A stretch of 64,000 bases of DNA, taken from NCBI GenBank assembly GCA_040757595.1, contig JBFLWP010000003.1:166873-230872 (forward strand), read 5' to 3'. The notes beneath the pieces are model-generated. The model saw nothing but the letters and a program-made list of their open reading frames with translations, was not told the origin of the DNA and ran no database searches. The stretch is from Nitrospirota bacterium. GTDB taxonomy: Bacteria; Nitrospirota; Nitrospiria; Nitrospirales; Nitrospiraceae. How positions within the stretch are numbered: the first letter of the stretch is position 1; each line of letters begins with the position of its first letter. Below, in pieces: positions 34,470-43,872 of the stretch. Both the position numbers and the translations under genes were made by a program.

Positions 34470-35714
34470 GTGAAATTGGAAGATCAACGACAGACCGTTT
34501 ACAGGGTCGATCCCGACCATCCGGAGACTGATACGCTCCCGCTCGTCCGAACCGAGGAGCTGCTCCTCAACATGGGACCGCAGCATCCGAGCACGCACGG
34601 GGTGCTGAAGGTGATCCTGGAGTTGGAAGGGGAGCGGATCGTCAAGTCCACGCCGGTCATGGGCTTCCTCCACCGGGGAGTCGAGAAGCTGGCGGAGGAC
34701 GGGACCTACCAGCAGTTCATCCCGCACACGGACCGGCTGGACTACGTCTGCGCGATGTACAACAACTTCGCCTACTGCCGCGCGGTCGAGAAGCTGATGA
34801 ACGTCACCGTGCCGGAGCGGGCCGAGTACCTGCGCACGATCGTCGCGGAGGTGCAGCGGATCATCGGGCACCAGTTCTGGCTGGGCACGCAGGCCCTCGA
34901 CATTGGGGCCATGACGGTCTTCTTCTACACGTTCCGCGACCGGGAGATCCTCCTCGACTGGTTCGACGAGCTCTGCGGGGCGCGCCTGACGACGAGCTGG
35001 TACCGGATCGGCGGGGTGGAGCGGGACCTGACGCCTGCGCTGATCGAGAAGCTCCGGCGCTTCCTCGACTACTTCCTGCCGAAGATTGACGAGTACGTCG
35101 TGTTCCTGGAGAAGAACCGCATCTGGCTCGCCCGGACGAAGGGCGTGGCGGTGATCTCGGCGGAGGACGCGGTTAACTTCGGGCTCAGCGGCCCGACGCT
35201 CCGCGGGTCCGGCGTGGACTACGACCTGCGCAAGTACGAGGCCTACGGGGCCTATCCCCGGTGCGAGTTCAGCGTCCCGGTGGGCAAGAACGGCGACACC
35301 TACGACCGGTACTGGATCCGGGTCGAGGAGATGCGCGAGAGCGTCAAGATCATCAAGCAGTGCCTGGCCCAGATGCCGGAAGGCCCGATCATGGCCGACG
35401 TCCCCAGCGTCACCCTGCCGAAGAAGGAGCGGGTCTTCACGAACCTGGAGTCCATGATCCAGCAGTTCAAGCTCTTCTCGCAGGGGTTCGACGCGCCGAA
35501 GGGCGAGGTCTACTGCGGGACCGAGGCCCACAAGGGCGAGCTGGGCTTCTACATCGTCAGCGCGGGCGGCGGGAAGCCCTACCGGCTGAAGATCCGCGCC
35601 CCGTCGTTCATTCACATGGGCGCGTTCGATTATATGGCGCGGGGCTACATGATCGCGGACGCCGTGACGATCTTCGGGACCTACGACATCGTCATGGGGG
35701 AGTGCGACCGCTGA
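34470..35714 (+). CDS. nuoD: NADH-quinone oxidoreductase subunit D
   Basis: The 49-kDa-type subunit that lines the quinone cavity. Conserved stretches are NMGPQHPSTHGVL, MGFLHRGVEKL, RLDYVCAMYNN and the C-terminal ARGYMIADAVTIFGTYDIVMGECDR region. 414 residues. The GTG at 34470 follows the inverted repeat directly with no clear ribosome binding site, so initiation may depend on the hairpin or on coupling. Confidence 0.96.
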   Translation: MKLEDQRQTVYRVDPDHPETDTLPLVRTEELLLNMGPQHPSTHGVLKVILELEGERIVKSTPVMGFLHRGVEKLAEDGTYQQFIPHTDRLDYVCAMYNNFAYCRAVEKLMNVTVPERAEYLRTIVAEVQRIIGHQFWLGTQALDIGAMTVFFYTFRDREILLDWFDELCGARLTTSWYRIGGVERDLTPALIEKLRRFLDYFLPKIDEYVVFLEKNRIWLARTKGVAVISAEDAVNFGLSGPTLRGSGVDYDLRKYEAYGAYPRCEFSVPVGKNGDTYDRYWIRVEEMRESVKIIKQCLAQMPEGPIMADVPSVTLPKKERVFTNLESMIQQFKLFSQGFDAPKGEVYCGTEAHKGELGFYIVSAGGGKPYRLKIRAPSFIHMGAFDYMARGYMIADAVTIFGTYDIVMGECDR

Positions 35715-35793
35715 AGACGTGAAAGGTGAGAGGTGAAACGTGAGAAGCCGCGGTGGGGTTTCGTTTCACGTCTTACGTTTCACGTTTTACGGA
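35713..35793. repeat. heptad-word inverted repeat, nuoD-nuoG junction
   Basis: Left words ACGTGAA, AGGTGAG, AGGTGAA, ACGTGAG; right words TTTCACG, TCTTACG, TTTCACG, TTTTACG. nuoE, nuoF and nuoH are not found here or elsewhere in the window. Confidence 0.75.
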
Positions 35794-35801
35794 GTTGAGA
35801 C

Positions 35802-38549
35802 ATGGCTCTGAAACCGGCCACCAATCCCGAAGTCGAAGCGGCGACGATCGAGCTGACCATCGACGGTCAGACCGTCACGGCCAAGGACGGGGTCTCGCTG
35901 TACGACGTGATCGCCAGCACGGGGAAGATCATCCCCGCGATGTGCTACCACTACACCTTCGACCCCTTCGGCTCCTGCGGCATGTGCCTGGTGATGCAGG
36001 AGGGCAAGAAGGCGCCGGTCCGCTCCTGCACGGCCAAGGCCACGGCCGGCATGGTGATCCGGACGGACGGCGACGAACTCTTCCAGGCCCGCAAGAAGGC
36101 GGTCGAGAAGCACCTGTCGGTCCACCCGCTGGACTGCCCGGTCTGCGACGCGGACGGCCACTGCGAGCTCCAGGACATGGCGTTCCTGCACCGGGTGACC
36201 AGTCTGGCCAACGCCAAGCAGAAGCTGATCCCGGAGGACACGCGCAGCCTCGTGCTCGACTTCAACATGAACCGCTGCATCGCCTGCGGCGAGTGCATCA
36301 ACATCTGCAAGGACGTGCAGATGATCGACGCGCTCCAGTTCATGAAGAAGGGCGGCTTCAACCAGGTGGTGGCCAAGGGCGACGTCGCGCTCTCCTGCGA
36401 GTTCTGCGGCGACTGCCTGGCGGTCTGCCCGGTCGGGGCGATCACGAACAAGTTCTCCAAGTACCTCTACAAGCCCTGGCAGCTGAAGAAGACCACGACC
36501 ACCTGCAACTACTGCGGGGACGGCTGCCAGATGCACGTCGAGACCAAGGACACGGAAGTGGTCCGCGTCACGTCGCCCCTGTCCTGGAAGAACAAATGGG
36601 GAGACCGGGCCGAGACCGTGAAGGGCCACGGCGGGCTCTGCGTGCGGGGCCGGTTCGGCTTTCAGTTCATCGACAACAAGAGCCGGCTGGGAATGCCCCT
36701 GGTCCGGCAGGACGACCGTCTGGTCGAGGCTCCCTGGCTGGAGACGATGCACCGGCTCGTGGACCGGCTGGCCGAGATCAAGGCCCAGCACGGGCCTCGG
36801 GCCATCGCGGGCCTGATCACGGCGCGCTGCACGAACGAGGATCTGTACCTGTTCCAGAAGCTCATGCGGGTGGCGATCGGGACCAACCAGCTCGACTCGA
36901 GCGCGCGGTACGGCCACATGAACTTCGTCCACGCGGTCCGGAAGGCGCTCGGCGCGGGCCGGATGACGAACGACTCCGAGGACATCACCAAGGCCAAGGC
37001 CATCCTCGTGGTCGGGTCCAACATCACCGAGACGAACCCCCTGGCCAGCGTGCGCGTGAAGCAGGCGATCCGCACGTACGGCGCGCAGGTGATCGTCGTG
37101 GATTCGGCCATGACCAACATCGCGAAGCTGGCGTCCCACCCGATGCTCGTCAAGCCGGGCACCGAGGGACTCTTCCTCCAGGGGCTGGTCAAGGCGGTGG
37201 TCGAGCAGGACCTCATCGACGAGGAGGCGACGGGGAAGCATCCGCAGGCCTTCGCCGCGCTCAAACGGGCGGTGGCGGCGGTGTCGCTGGAAGCGGTGGC
37301 CGCCCAGACCGGGGTGCCGGCGGAGCAGATCCGCGAGTGCGCCGCCATCTTCGCGGAAGCGCCGCGCGCGGTGATCATCTGCGGCGAAGGGATCGTCCGG
37401 CGGGCGGGCGGCTACCGGCACGTCCTGACCGCGGTGGACCTGGCCTGGGTGACCGGCAAGCTGGGAAGGCCCGGTTGCGGGATCAACACGGTGGTCGAGG
37501 AGGCCAACGAGCAGGGAGCGGCGGACATGGGTGCGGCGCCGGAGTTCCTGCCGGGCCAGGCCCGGTTCGGGGACGAAGCGGCGCGGGCCAAGTTCGCGAA
37601 GGCCTGGGGAGGCGACTCGCCGGCCCAGTTGCCGCCTGCGAAAGACGGCGCCGGTTTGATGGAGATCCTCAAACGCTGCCGGAGCGGAGCGATCAAGGCC
37701 CTGTACGTGATTGGGGAGAATCCGGTCGCCACGCTGCCGGCTTCGCTGGAGGTCAAGGAGGCGCTGTCCAATCTCGATTTGCTGATCTGCCAGGATCCTT
37801 TTTTGACCGAGACCGCGCAACTGGCCCACTTCGTCCTGCCCGCCTGCACGTTCGCGGAGAAGGACGGGACCGTGACCAATCAGGAGGGCAAGGTCCAGCG
37901 CGTCCGCCAGACGATGGATCCGATCGGGGAGAGCCTCCCCGACTGGTACATCATGACGGCGCTGTCCAGCGGCCTGGGCTACCCGCTCGATTATGAATCG
38001 CCGCAGGACATCCAGAACGAGATCATGAAGCTGCTGCCCGGCTACTACAACCTCGGCCAGCCCCGGAAGCTCGCCCCGACACCAGACGCCTATCTGGCCG
38101 ACGGCTTCGCGGCCGAGGTGGCGGACCGGTATTCGGACGGGGGCGCCTCTCGCGCTTCACGTCTCACCTCTCACGATCAGTCGTTCACTCTGCTCATGGG
38201 GCAGGTGCTCTACCATTCCGGCAAGCTCTCCACACAGGCCTCCGGGTTGATCCGGATCGCACCGAACACCGGACGGCTGCGGATGAACGGGCAGGACCTG
38301 GAGCGATTGGGGCTGGGTTCCCGGAGCCCGGAGGGATCGGGAGGGGCGGGCGGACGGGTCCGCGTCATTTCGGAGCGCGGCTCGCTGGAGATGGGGGTGC
38401 AAGCGGACCCGTCGGTGCTGCCTGGGAGCTGCTTCTTCCCCGAGCATTTCAACGAGCCGCCGGTCAAGGACCTGATGCCGGTCGAGGTCGACGCCGTCAC
38501 GGGGGTTCCCTCGTTCAAGCTGGCGCGCGTCTCTATTGAAAAGGCCTGA
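35802..38549 (+). CDS. nuoG: NADH-quinone oxidoreductase subunit G
   Basis: The large iron-sulfur subunit of the peripheral arm, 915 residues. In order: a [2Fe-2S] domain (FGSCGMC and CTAKATAGM), the His/Cys cluster (HPLDCPVCDADGHCELQDM), two [4Fe-4S] motifs (CIACGECINIC; CEFCGDCLAVCPVGA), a further cluster site (CNYCGDGC ... CVRGRFG) and a molybdopterin-oxidoreductase-like body that in NuoG holds no molybdenum. Residues about 784-793 are encoded by one arm of a heptad-word repeat, an apparent insertion before the C-terminal domain. ATG at 35802 with ggagttgag upstream. Confidence 0.95.
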   Translation: MALKPATNPEVEAATIELTIDGQTVTAKDGVSLYDVIASTGKIIPAMCYHYTFDPFGSCGMCLVMQEGKKAPVRSCTAKATAGMVIRTDGDELFQARKKAVEKHLSVHPLDCPVCDADGHCELQDMAFLHRVTSLANAKQKLIPEDTRSLVLDFNMNRCIACGECINICKDVQMIDALQFMKKGGFNQVVAKGDVALSCEFCGDCLAVCPVGAITNKFSKYLYKPWQLKKTTTTCNYCGDGCQMHVETKDTEVVRVTSPLSWKNKWGDRAETVKGHGGLCVRGRFGFQFIDNKSRLGMPLVRQDDRLVEAPWLETMHRLVDRLAEIKAQHGPRAIAGLITARCTNEDLYLFQKLMRVAIGTNQLDSSARYGHMNFVHAVRKALGAGRMTNDSEDITKAKAILVVGSNITETNPLASVRVKQAIRTYGAQVIVVDSAMTNIAKLASHPMLVKPGTEGLFLQGLVKAVVEQDLIDEEATGKHPQAFAALKRAVAAVSLEAVAAQTGVPAEQIRECAAIFAEAPRAVIICGEGIVRRAGGYRHVLTAVDLAWVTGKLGRPGCGINTVVEEANEQGAADMGAAPEFLPGQARFGDEAARAKFAKAWGGDSPAQLPPAKDGAGLMEILKRCRSGAIKALYVIGENPVATLPASLEVKEALSNLDLLICQDPFLTETAQLAHFVLPACTFAEKDGTVTNQEGKVQRVRQTMDPIGESLPDWYIMTALSSGLGYPLDYESPQDIQNEIMKLLPGYYNLGQPRKLAPTPDAYLADGFAAEVADRYSDGGASRASRLTSHDQSFTLLMGQVLYHSGKLSTQASGLIRIAPNTGRLRMNGQDLERLGLGSRSPEGSGGAGGRVRVISERGSLEMGVQADPSVLPGSCFFPEHFNEPPVKDLMPVEVDAVTGVPSFKLARVSIEKA

Positions 38550-38561
38550 GGAGAGGAGTAG

Positions 38562-38583
38562 GCTGTCGCGGCTTCGCGGCAGC
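38562..38583. other. short hairpin between nuoG and nuoI
   Basis: GCTGTCGCG (38562-38570) and CGCGGCAGC (38575-38583) pair with one G-U wobble around a 4-base loop. It is not built of heptad words and has no T-run. Confidence 0.45.
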
Positions 38584-38603
38584 GAAGGGATCGGGAGAGG
38601 AGC

Positions 38604-39191
38604 ATGAGCGTCGGCGCGCTGACGAGGAAGGTTCTGCAGGCGGCCCTGTTCTATGAGATTTGGGACGCGATGAAAGTGACCTTCAAACACATGTTCCATC
38701 GGCCGATCACCTTCCAGTACCCGCGGGAGCAGCGGACGATCCCGGACACGCACCGGGGCGCGCTGGGCCTGCTGCGCTACGACGATGGGCGGGAGCGCTG
38801 CGTGGGGTGCGACCTGTGCGAGGCGGCCTGCCCCTCCCGCTGCATCAAAGTCATCAGTGCGGAGAACAGGGATCTGCCGCTCCAGCGGTACGCGAGCGAG
38901 TTTTACATCGACATCACGAAGTGCGTGTTTTGCGGGTACTGCGTGGAGGCCTGCCCGGTCAACGCGCTGGCGATGACCAAGCTCTACGAGTATTCCACCC
39001 ACGACAAACGGACCCTCCTGTTCGATAAACGGCGGCTCTACGAGATCGGGGAACGGCATTTGGCTGACGCGAAGAAGTATTTGGTGGCCCACAACCAGGA
39101 GAAGGACGACCAGTGGAGCCGCGACTACCGGTACTTCTTTCCCCAGTCGGTCCAGAAACCGACGCAGCCGCCGCCGAAACACCTGACCTGA
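38604..39191 (+). CDS. nuoI: NADH-quinone oxidoreductase subunit I
   Basis: It carries clusters N6a and N6b in two CxxCxxCxxxC sets: CVGCDLCEAACPSRC and CVFCGYCVEACPVNA. The N-terminal amphipathic segment attaches it to the membrane arm. 195 residues; the C-terminus is Gln/Pro-rich. In complete clusters nuoH normally precedes it; here nuoG does. Confidence 0.96.
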   Translation: MSVGALTRKVLQAALFYEIWDAMKVTFKHMFHRPITFQYPREQRTIPDTHRGALGLLRYDDGRERCVGCDLCEAACPSRCIKVISAENRDLPLQRYASEFYIDITKCVFCGYCVEACPVNALAMTKLYEYSTHDKRTLLFDKRRLYEIGERHLADAKKYLVAHNQEKDDQWSRDYRYFFPQSVQKPTQPPPKHLT

Positions 39192-39201
39192 TTCGACATC
39201 C

Positions 39202-39723
39202 ATGATCCTGCTGTTCTTCGTCTATTTTTCCCTGGTAAGCATTGCCGCCGGGGTGCTCACGGTTGCGCTGCGGAACCCCGTGCACTGCGGCCTGGCGCTG
39301 CTGACGCTGCTGCTGCACGTGGCCGGACTGTTCGTGCTCCTCAACGCCGAGTTCCTCTTCGCCGTCCAGATCATCGTCTACGCGGGCGCCATCCTGGTGC
39401 TCTACCTGTTCGTGCTGATGCTCCTCAACCTGAAGACGGACGAGCGGTACCTCCACACCCGCTACGCGGTGATCCTCTTTGCCGCCGTCGCGGTCTGCGG
39501 GGAGCTCCTGCTGCTGGTGCTGCGGTCTCCGTTCGGCGGCGCGCGCGGCGATGCCCCGGCGGACACGGTGCTCCAGACCGGGCCGAGCCACGCCGTCGGG
39601 ATCAAGATGTTCAGCGACTACCTGCTGCCGTTCGAGATCGTCGGGGTCTTCCTGCTGGGCGCCATCATCGGGGCGATCGTGCTGGCGAAAACCCCTTCTT
39701 CAACGGACGAACGTGAAGCGTGA
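39202..39723 (+). CDS. nuoJ: NADH-quinone oxidoreductase subunit J
   Basis: Five membrane helices. The third has the conserved AVQIIVYAGAILVLYLFVLM with its pi-bulge Tyr. 173 residues. It begins ten bases after nuoI; the C-terminal residues lead into the heptad-word repeat. Confidence 0.94.
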   Translation: MILLFFVYFSLVSIAAGVLTVALRNPVHCGLALLTLLLHVAGLFVLLNAEFLFAVQIIVYAGAILVLYLFVLMLLNLKTDERYLHTRYAVILFAAVAVCGELLLLVLRSPFGGARGDAPADTVLQTGPSHAVGIKMFSDYLLPFEIVGVFLLGAIIGAIVLAKTPSSTDEREA

Positions 39724-39800
39724 AGCGTGAAGCGTGAAGCGTGAAGCGTGAAGCGAAGAAAGATCCCTAACGCTTTACGAGCGACGAGAGACGAACGACG
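39715..39800. repeat. heptad-word repeat, nuoJ-nuoK junction
   Basis: One ACGTGAA word and then GCGTGAA five times in tandem form the left arm; the right arm (GCTTTAC, then GACGA-type words) matches poorly. This copy shows the tandem 7-base unit most clearly and looks recently expanded. Confidence 0.75.
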
Positions 39801-39806
39801 ATTGTT

Positions 39807-40109
39807 ATGGTTCCATTGAGCGCATACGTGGCCGTGAGCGCGATCCTGTTCGCGACCGGCCTGATCGGCGTGCTGATCCGCCGGAACTTCATCATCGTCT
39901 TGATGGCGGTCGAGGTCATGCTGAACGCGGCCAACATCAACCTGGTCGCCTTCTCTCACTATCTGGAGTCCATGGCGGGCCAGATCGTGGCGCTGTTCGT
40001 GATCGCGATCGCGGCCGGCGAGGCGGCGGTGGGCCTGGCGATCATCATCGTCGTGTTCCGCGGCAAACTGTCGACCAACGTGGATGAAATGAATCTCTTA
40101 AAGTGGTAA
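39807..40109 (+). CDS. nuoK: NADH-quinone oxidoreductase subunit K
   Basis: Three membrane helices with the conserved acidic residues in VLMAVEVMLNAANIN and the next helix (VIAIAAGEAAVGLAI), part of the proton path. 100 residues, standard length. It is followed one base later by nuoL. Confidence 0.95.
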   Translation: MVPLSAYVAVSAILFATGLIGVLIRRNFIIVLMAVEVMLNAANINLVAFSHYLESMAGQIVALFVIAIAAGEAAVGLAIIIVVFRGKLSTNVDEMNLLKW

Positions 40110-40110
40110 C

Positions 40111-42111
40111 GTGTTCGAGCTGCTCGTCCTTCTGATCCCGACCTTTCCGCTCCTGGCCGTGCTCCTGAACGGCCTGCTGGGGCACCGTTACTCGCACGAG
40201 GTGGCACACCGGCTGGCCTGGGGCTCGGTGGGGCTGTCGTTCCTCTGCGCGATCTGGGTCTTCGCCGACACGCTCCACACGGGCGTTCCGCGCGAAGTGG
40301 TGGCCTATCGCTGGATCTTCGGCGGCGACCTCACGGTCAACCTGGCCTTCCTGATTGATCCGCTGACCTGCGTCATGCTGCTGGTCGTGACCGGCGTCGG
40401 GTTCTTCATCCACCTCTATTCGGTCGGGTACATGCACGGGGAGGAGGGGTTCACCCGCTTCTTCACCTACATGAACCTGTTCATGGTGTCCATGCTCCTG
40501 CTGGTGATGGGGAACAACTACCTGGTCCTCTTCATCGGCTGGGAGGGCGTGGGGCTCTGCTCCTACCTGCTGATCGGCTACTACTTCGACCGGGTCTCGG
40601 CGGCCAAGGCGGCGACCAAGGCCTTCGTCGTGAACCGGATCGGGGACGCCGGCTTCCTCCTGGCGATCTTCCTCGTCTTCATGAACTTCAAGACGCTGGA
40701 CTACACCCAGGTCTTCGCCCAGGCGGGCCACCTCTCGACCGGGATGGCGACGGCGATCGCCCTCTGTCTGCTGATCGGGGCGGTCGGAAAGTCCGCCCAG
40801 GTCCCCCTGTACACCTGGCTGCCCGACGCGATGGAGGGGCCGACGCCGGTCAGCGCGTTGATCCACGCCGCCACGATGGTCACGGCCGGCGTGTACATGA
40901 TCGTGCGCAACCACGTGCTCTACGACATGGCGCCGGTGGCCATGACCACGGTGGCCTGGATCGGCGGCGGCACGGCCCTCTTCGCCGCGACGATCGGGCT
41001 CGTCCAGACGGACATCAAGCGGGTGCTGGCCTATTCCACGGTCAGCCAGCTCGGCTACATGTTCCTGGCCTGCGGGATCGGGGCTTACACGGCCGCGATC
41101 TTCCACCTGATGACCCATGCGTTCTTCAAGGCGCTGCTGTTCCTGTCGGCCGGCTCCGTCATCCACGCCCTTCACGGCGAGCAGGACATCCGCAAAATGG
41201 GCGGCTTGAAGTCCAGGATTCCCTGGACCCACGGCCTGTTCCTCGTCGGGACGCTGGCGATCGCCGGCATCTTCCCCCTGTCCGGGTTCTGGAGCAAGGA
41301 CGAGATCCTGGCCCACGCCTTCACGCACGGCTACTACGCCCTCTACGCGATGGCGGCGGTCGGGGCCTTCCTGACGGCCTTCTATATGTTCCGGCTCACG
41401 TACCTGACCTTCTACGGCCAGTCTCGCGTGGACCACCATACGGCCGAGCACATCCACGAGTCGCCTCCGGTCATGATCGGGCCGCTCGTGGTGCTCGCGG
41501 CCCTGTCGGTGATCGGCGGCTTCCCCGGCGTCCCGCCGGAGGCCGGCTGGTTCCATCACTTCCTGCACCCCGTGACGGTGTCGGCGGGAGGCGAAGGCGG
41601 GCACGAGATCGGCTTCGGGCTCCTCGCGACGCTGATGGGAGTGGCGACCGCGATCGCGCTGGCCGGGTGGGGCCTGGCCCATTACCTGTACAGCGTCCGC
41701 CCCGAGGCCGCGCCGGAGTTGGCCGCGCGCCTGCCCGGCGCCTACACGACGCTCTTGAACAAGTACTACGTGGACGAGCTCTACGACCTGCTGTTCGTGG
41801 AGCCCACCAAGCGTCTGGGACAGGTCTGGGACTGGTTCGACCGGAACGTCATCGACCGGATCGTCCTCGGGGTGGGGCAGATGACCCAGTCGGGCTCGGC
41901 GGCCAGCACCTGGATCGAGAAACACGTGATTTACGGGTTCCTGAACGTCGTGGGTTACGCCAACCACCTGGCAGCCCGCTCCTGGCGGCAGTTGCAGTCC
42001 GGACAGGTGCACCATTACGCGGCCATCATCGTGGCCGGACTCTTCATCCTGGTCCACCTGATCCTCGCCTGGTGGAGCGGCTCATCCGGCATCGGGGTGG
42101 CGTGGCGGTAA
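40111..42111 (+). CDS. nuoL: NADH-quinone oxidoreductase subunit L
   Basis: The distal antiporter-like proton pump of complex I. It has the key Glu in FIGWEGVGLCSYLL and the helix-7 Lys in GAVGKSAQVPLYTWLPDAM; the C-terminal part (from about 540) contains the long lateral helix and a last anchor helix (YAAIIVAGLFILVHLILAW). 666 residues, longer than E. coli NuoL (613); a longer lateral helix would be needed to span two NuoM subunits. GTG start one base after nuoK. Confidence 0.95.
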   Translation: MFELLVLLIPTFPLLAVLLNGLLGHRYSHEVAHRLAWGSVGLSFLCAIWVFADTLHTGVPREVVAYRWIFGGDLTVNLAFLIDPLTCVMLLVVTGVGFFIHLYSVGYMHGEEGFTRFFTYMNLFMVSMLLLVMGNNYLVLFIGWEGVGLCSYLLIGYYFDRVSAAKAATKAFVVNRIGDAGFLLAIFLVFMNFKTLDYTQVFAQAGHLSTGMATAIALCLLIGAVGKSAQVPLYTWLPDAMEGPTPVSALIHAATMVTAGVYMIVRNHVLYDMAPVAMTTVAWIGGGTALFAATIGLVQTDIKRVLAYSTVSQLGYMFLACGIGAYTAAIFHLMTHAFFKALLFLSAGSVIHALHGEQDIRKMGGLKSRIPWTHGLFLVGTLAIAGIFPLSGFWSKDEILAHAFTHGYYALYAMAAVGAFLTAFYMFRLTYLTFYGQSRVDHHTAEHIHESPPVMIGPLVVLAALSVIGGFPGVPPEAGWFHHFLHPVTVSAGGEGGHEIGFGLLATLMGVATAIALAGWGLAHYLYSVRPEAAPELAARLPGAYTTLLNKYYVDELYDLLFVEPTKRLGQVWDWFDRNVIDRIVLGVGQMTQSGSAASTWIEKHVIYGFLNVVGYANHLAARSWRQLQSGQVHHYAAIIVAGLFILVHLILAWWSGSSGIGVAWR

Positions 42112-42112
42112 G

Positions 42113-42208
42113 GAACGTGAAGCGTGAAACGTGAAGCGTTGGACGTAGGAGGGTGCGGGCGAATCCCAGGCCGGTGGTTGTCTTTAGCGCTTCACGCTTC
42201 ACGAGCGG
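42113..42208. repeat. heptad-word inverted repeat, nuoL-nuoM junction
   Basis: Left words ACGTGAA, GCGTGAA, ACGTGAA, GCGTTGG; right words GCTTCAC, GCTTCAC with TTTAGC before them. The loop is about 55 bases. Confidence 0.75.
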
Positions 42209-42224
42209 CACATGACGCGATTTT

Positions 42225-43871
42225 ATGCTTGAAGAGCTGACATTCGGGTTTCCGATCCTCTCGGCGATCCTCTTCTTCCCGCTCCTGGGGGCCATCGCCC
42301 TGTGGCTGCTGGACGAGGAGGACCTGATCAAGAACGTCGCGCTGGCCGTGTCGCTCCTGGAGCTGGCGCTGACGGTCGTCGTGCTGCTCCGCTTCGTCCC
42401 CGAGTCCCCGGCCATGCAGTTCTCCGAGCGGCTGAACTGGATTCCCCCGCTCGGAATCAGCTACCACCTGGCGCTGGACGGCATCAGCATCCTGTTCGTG
42501 CCGCTCACGGCCTTCCTCACTGTGCTGATCGTGCTGTACTCCTGGGACACGGTGCGCCACCAGATCAAGACCTACTTCATCGCGCTGCTGAGCCTGGAGA
42601 CGATGGTCATGGGGATCTTCGAGTCGCTGGACTTGATCCTCTTCTTCGTCTTCTGGGAGCTGATGCTGATCCCCAGCTACTTCCTGATCAAGCTCTGGGG
42701 CGGGGTCGAGCGGCAGTACGCGGCCCTCAAGTACGTCCTCTACACGCTCCTGGGCAGCGTGTTCATGCTGGTCGGGATCGTGCTCCTGGACCTGAACTAC
42801 CACCAGTGGGCCGTGACGCACCACATCGAGCCGGCCTACACGTTCGATTTCCTGCAATTGCTGGCCATCCCGATCCCCACGGACAAGCAGATCCTGATCT
42901 TCTGGCTCATCTTCCTCGGGCTGGCCTTCAAGGCGCCGATCTTTCCGTTCCACACCTGGCTGCCGGACGCCCTGCTGGAAGGGCCGATCGGCATGTCGGT
43001 GGTCCTGGCCGGGGTCAAACTCGGGACCTACGGTTTCCTGCGGTTCAGCCTGCCGTTGCTCCCGGACGCGGCCAGGAGCGAGGGCGTGGTCGCGGTCATG
43101 ATGGCGCTGGCGTTGGCGGCGATCGTGTACGGGGCGATCGTGGCCCTGATCCAGCCGGATTTCCGGCGGCTGCTGGCCTTCAGCAGCATCAGCCACCTGG
43201 GCTTCGTCGTGGCGGGGACCTTCGCGCTGAACTTCCAGGGGCTCCAGGGCAGCCTGCTCACGATGATCAACCTGGGCTTCAGCACGGCCGGCCTCTTCTT
43301 CCTGGCCGGGTTCCTCTACGTGAGGCGGCAGACGACGAACCTCTCGGCCTTCGGCGGCCTGGCCAAGAAGCTCCCGCTGCTGGCCACGTTCCTGCTGATC
43401 ATCGGCCTGGCCTCGATCGGGCTGCCGGGGACGAACGGGTTCGTGGGGGAGTTCCTGATCCTCCTGGGCACCTTCCAGGCTTCCTGGCTCTACGGGGCGA
43501 TCGCGGTGACCGGGGTGATTTTCGGGGCGGCCTATTTCCTCTGGTACTACGAGCGGGCCATGTTCGGGCCGCTGACCCAGACCGTGAGCCACGCGCTCAC
43601 GGACCTGAACGTCCGCGAGCTGGTGATCGCCGCCTCCCTCTCGGTCATGATTTTCTGGATCGGAGTCTATCCCTCGCCGTTCCTCAGGATGATGAACGGG
43701 TCGGTGCAGGCCCTGGTGGAGCGGCTGGAGCGGGGCGCGGCGGTGGCGCTCGCGCAACCGCCGGGCGCGAGGCACGAGGCGCGGGGCGCGGGGCATCAGA
43801 CTAATGCGAGCAACGGGTTTTCTTCGGCATTGCCTCGTGCCACGAACCTCGAACCTCGCGCCGTGAATTAA
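42225..43871 (+). CDS. nuoM: NADH-quinone oxidoreductase subunit M, first copy
   Basis: An antiporter-like proton-pumping subunit with 14 helices. It has the pump residues Glu145 (FWELMLIP), Lys236 (LAFKAPIFPFHTWLPDA) and Lys265 (AGVKLGTYG). 548 residues. The last 35 or so residues (from about 513) are encoded by a heptad-word inverted repeat rich in Arg, Ala and Pro codons and are absent from typical NuoM; the true domain ends before them. The stop is followed one base later by the second nuoM. Confidence 0.95.
   Translation: MLEELTFGFPILSAILFFPLLGAIALWLLDEEDLIKNVALAVSLLELALTVVVLLRFVPESPAMQFSERLNWIPPLGISYHLALDGISILFVPLTAFLTVLIVLYSWDTVRHQIKTYFIALLSLETMVMGIFESLDLILFFVFWELMLIPSYFLIKLWGGVERQYAALKYVLYTLLGSVFMLVGIVLLDLNYHQWAVTHHIEPAYTFDFLQLLAIPIPTDKQILIFWLIFLGLAFKAPIFPFHTWLPDALLEGPIGMSVVLAGVKLGTYGFLRFSLPLLPDAARSEGVVAVMMALALAAIVYGAIVALIQPDFRRLLAFSSISHLGFVVAGTFALNFQGLQGSLLTMINLGFSTAGLFFLAGFLYVRRQTTNLSAFGGLAKKLPLLATFLLIIGLASIGLPGTNGFVGEFLILLGTFQASWLYGAIAVTGVIFGAAYFLWYYERAMFGPLTQTVSHALTDLNVRELVIAASLSVMIFWIGVYPSPFLRMMNGSVQALVERLERGAAVALAQPPGARHEARGAGHQTNASNGFSSALPRATNLEPRAVN
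43763..43865. repeat. heptad-word inverted repeat inside the 3' end of nuoM copy 1
   Basis: Left words GGGCGCG, AGGCACG, AGGCGCG, GGGCGCG; right words GCCTCGT, GCCACGA, ACCTCGA, ACCTCGC. It is fully translated as the C-terminal tail of the first NuoM. Confidence 0.7.
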
Positions 43872-43872
43872 G

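Noticed and set aside
35802-38549. NuoG as a NuoG-NuoH fusion explaining the missing nuoH
   Set aside because: The 915 residues are all iron-sulfur and molybdopterin-type domains with no membrane helices, so NuoH is not hidden there.
39715-39775. Possible CRISPR-like or VNTR array (GCGTGAA in tandem)
   Set aside because: The units are only seven bases with no spacers, and a paired right arm is attempted. It belongs to the heptad-word inverted repeat family.
40045-43796. Long minus-strand readings opposite nuoL and nuoM
   Set aside because: Antisense shadows rich in His, Arg, Asp and Gln, without motifs, while the plus strand encodes clear NuoL and NuoM.
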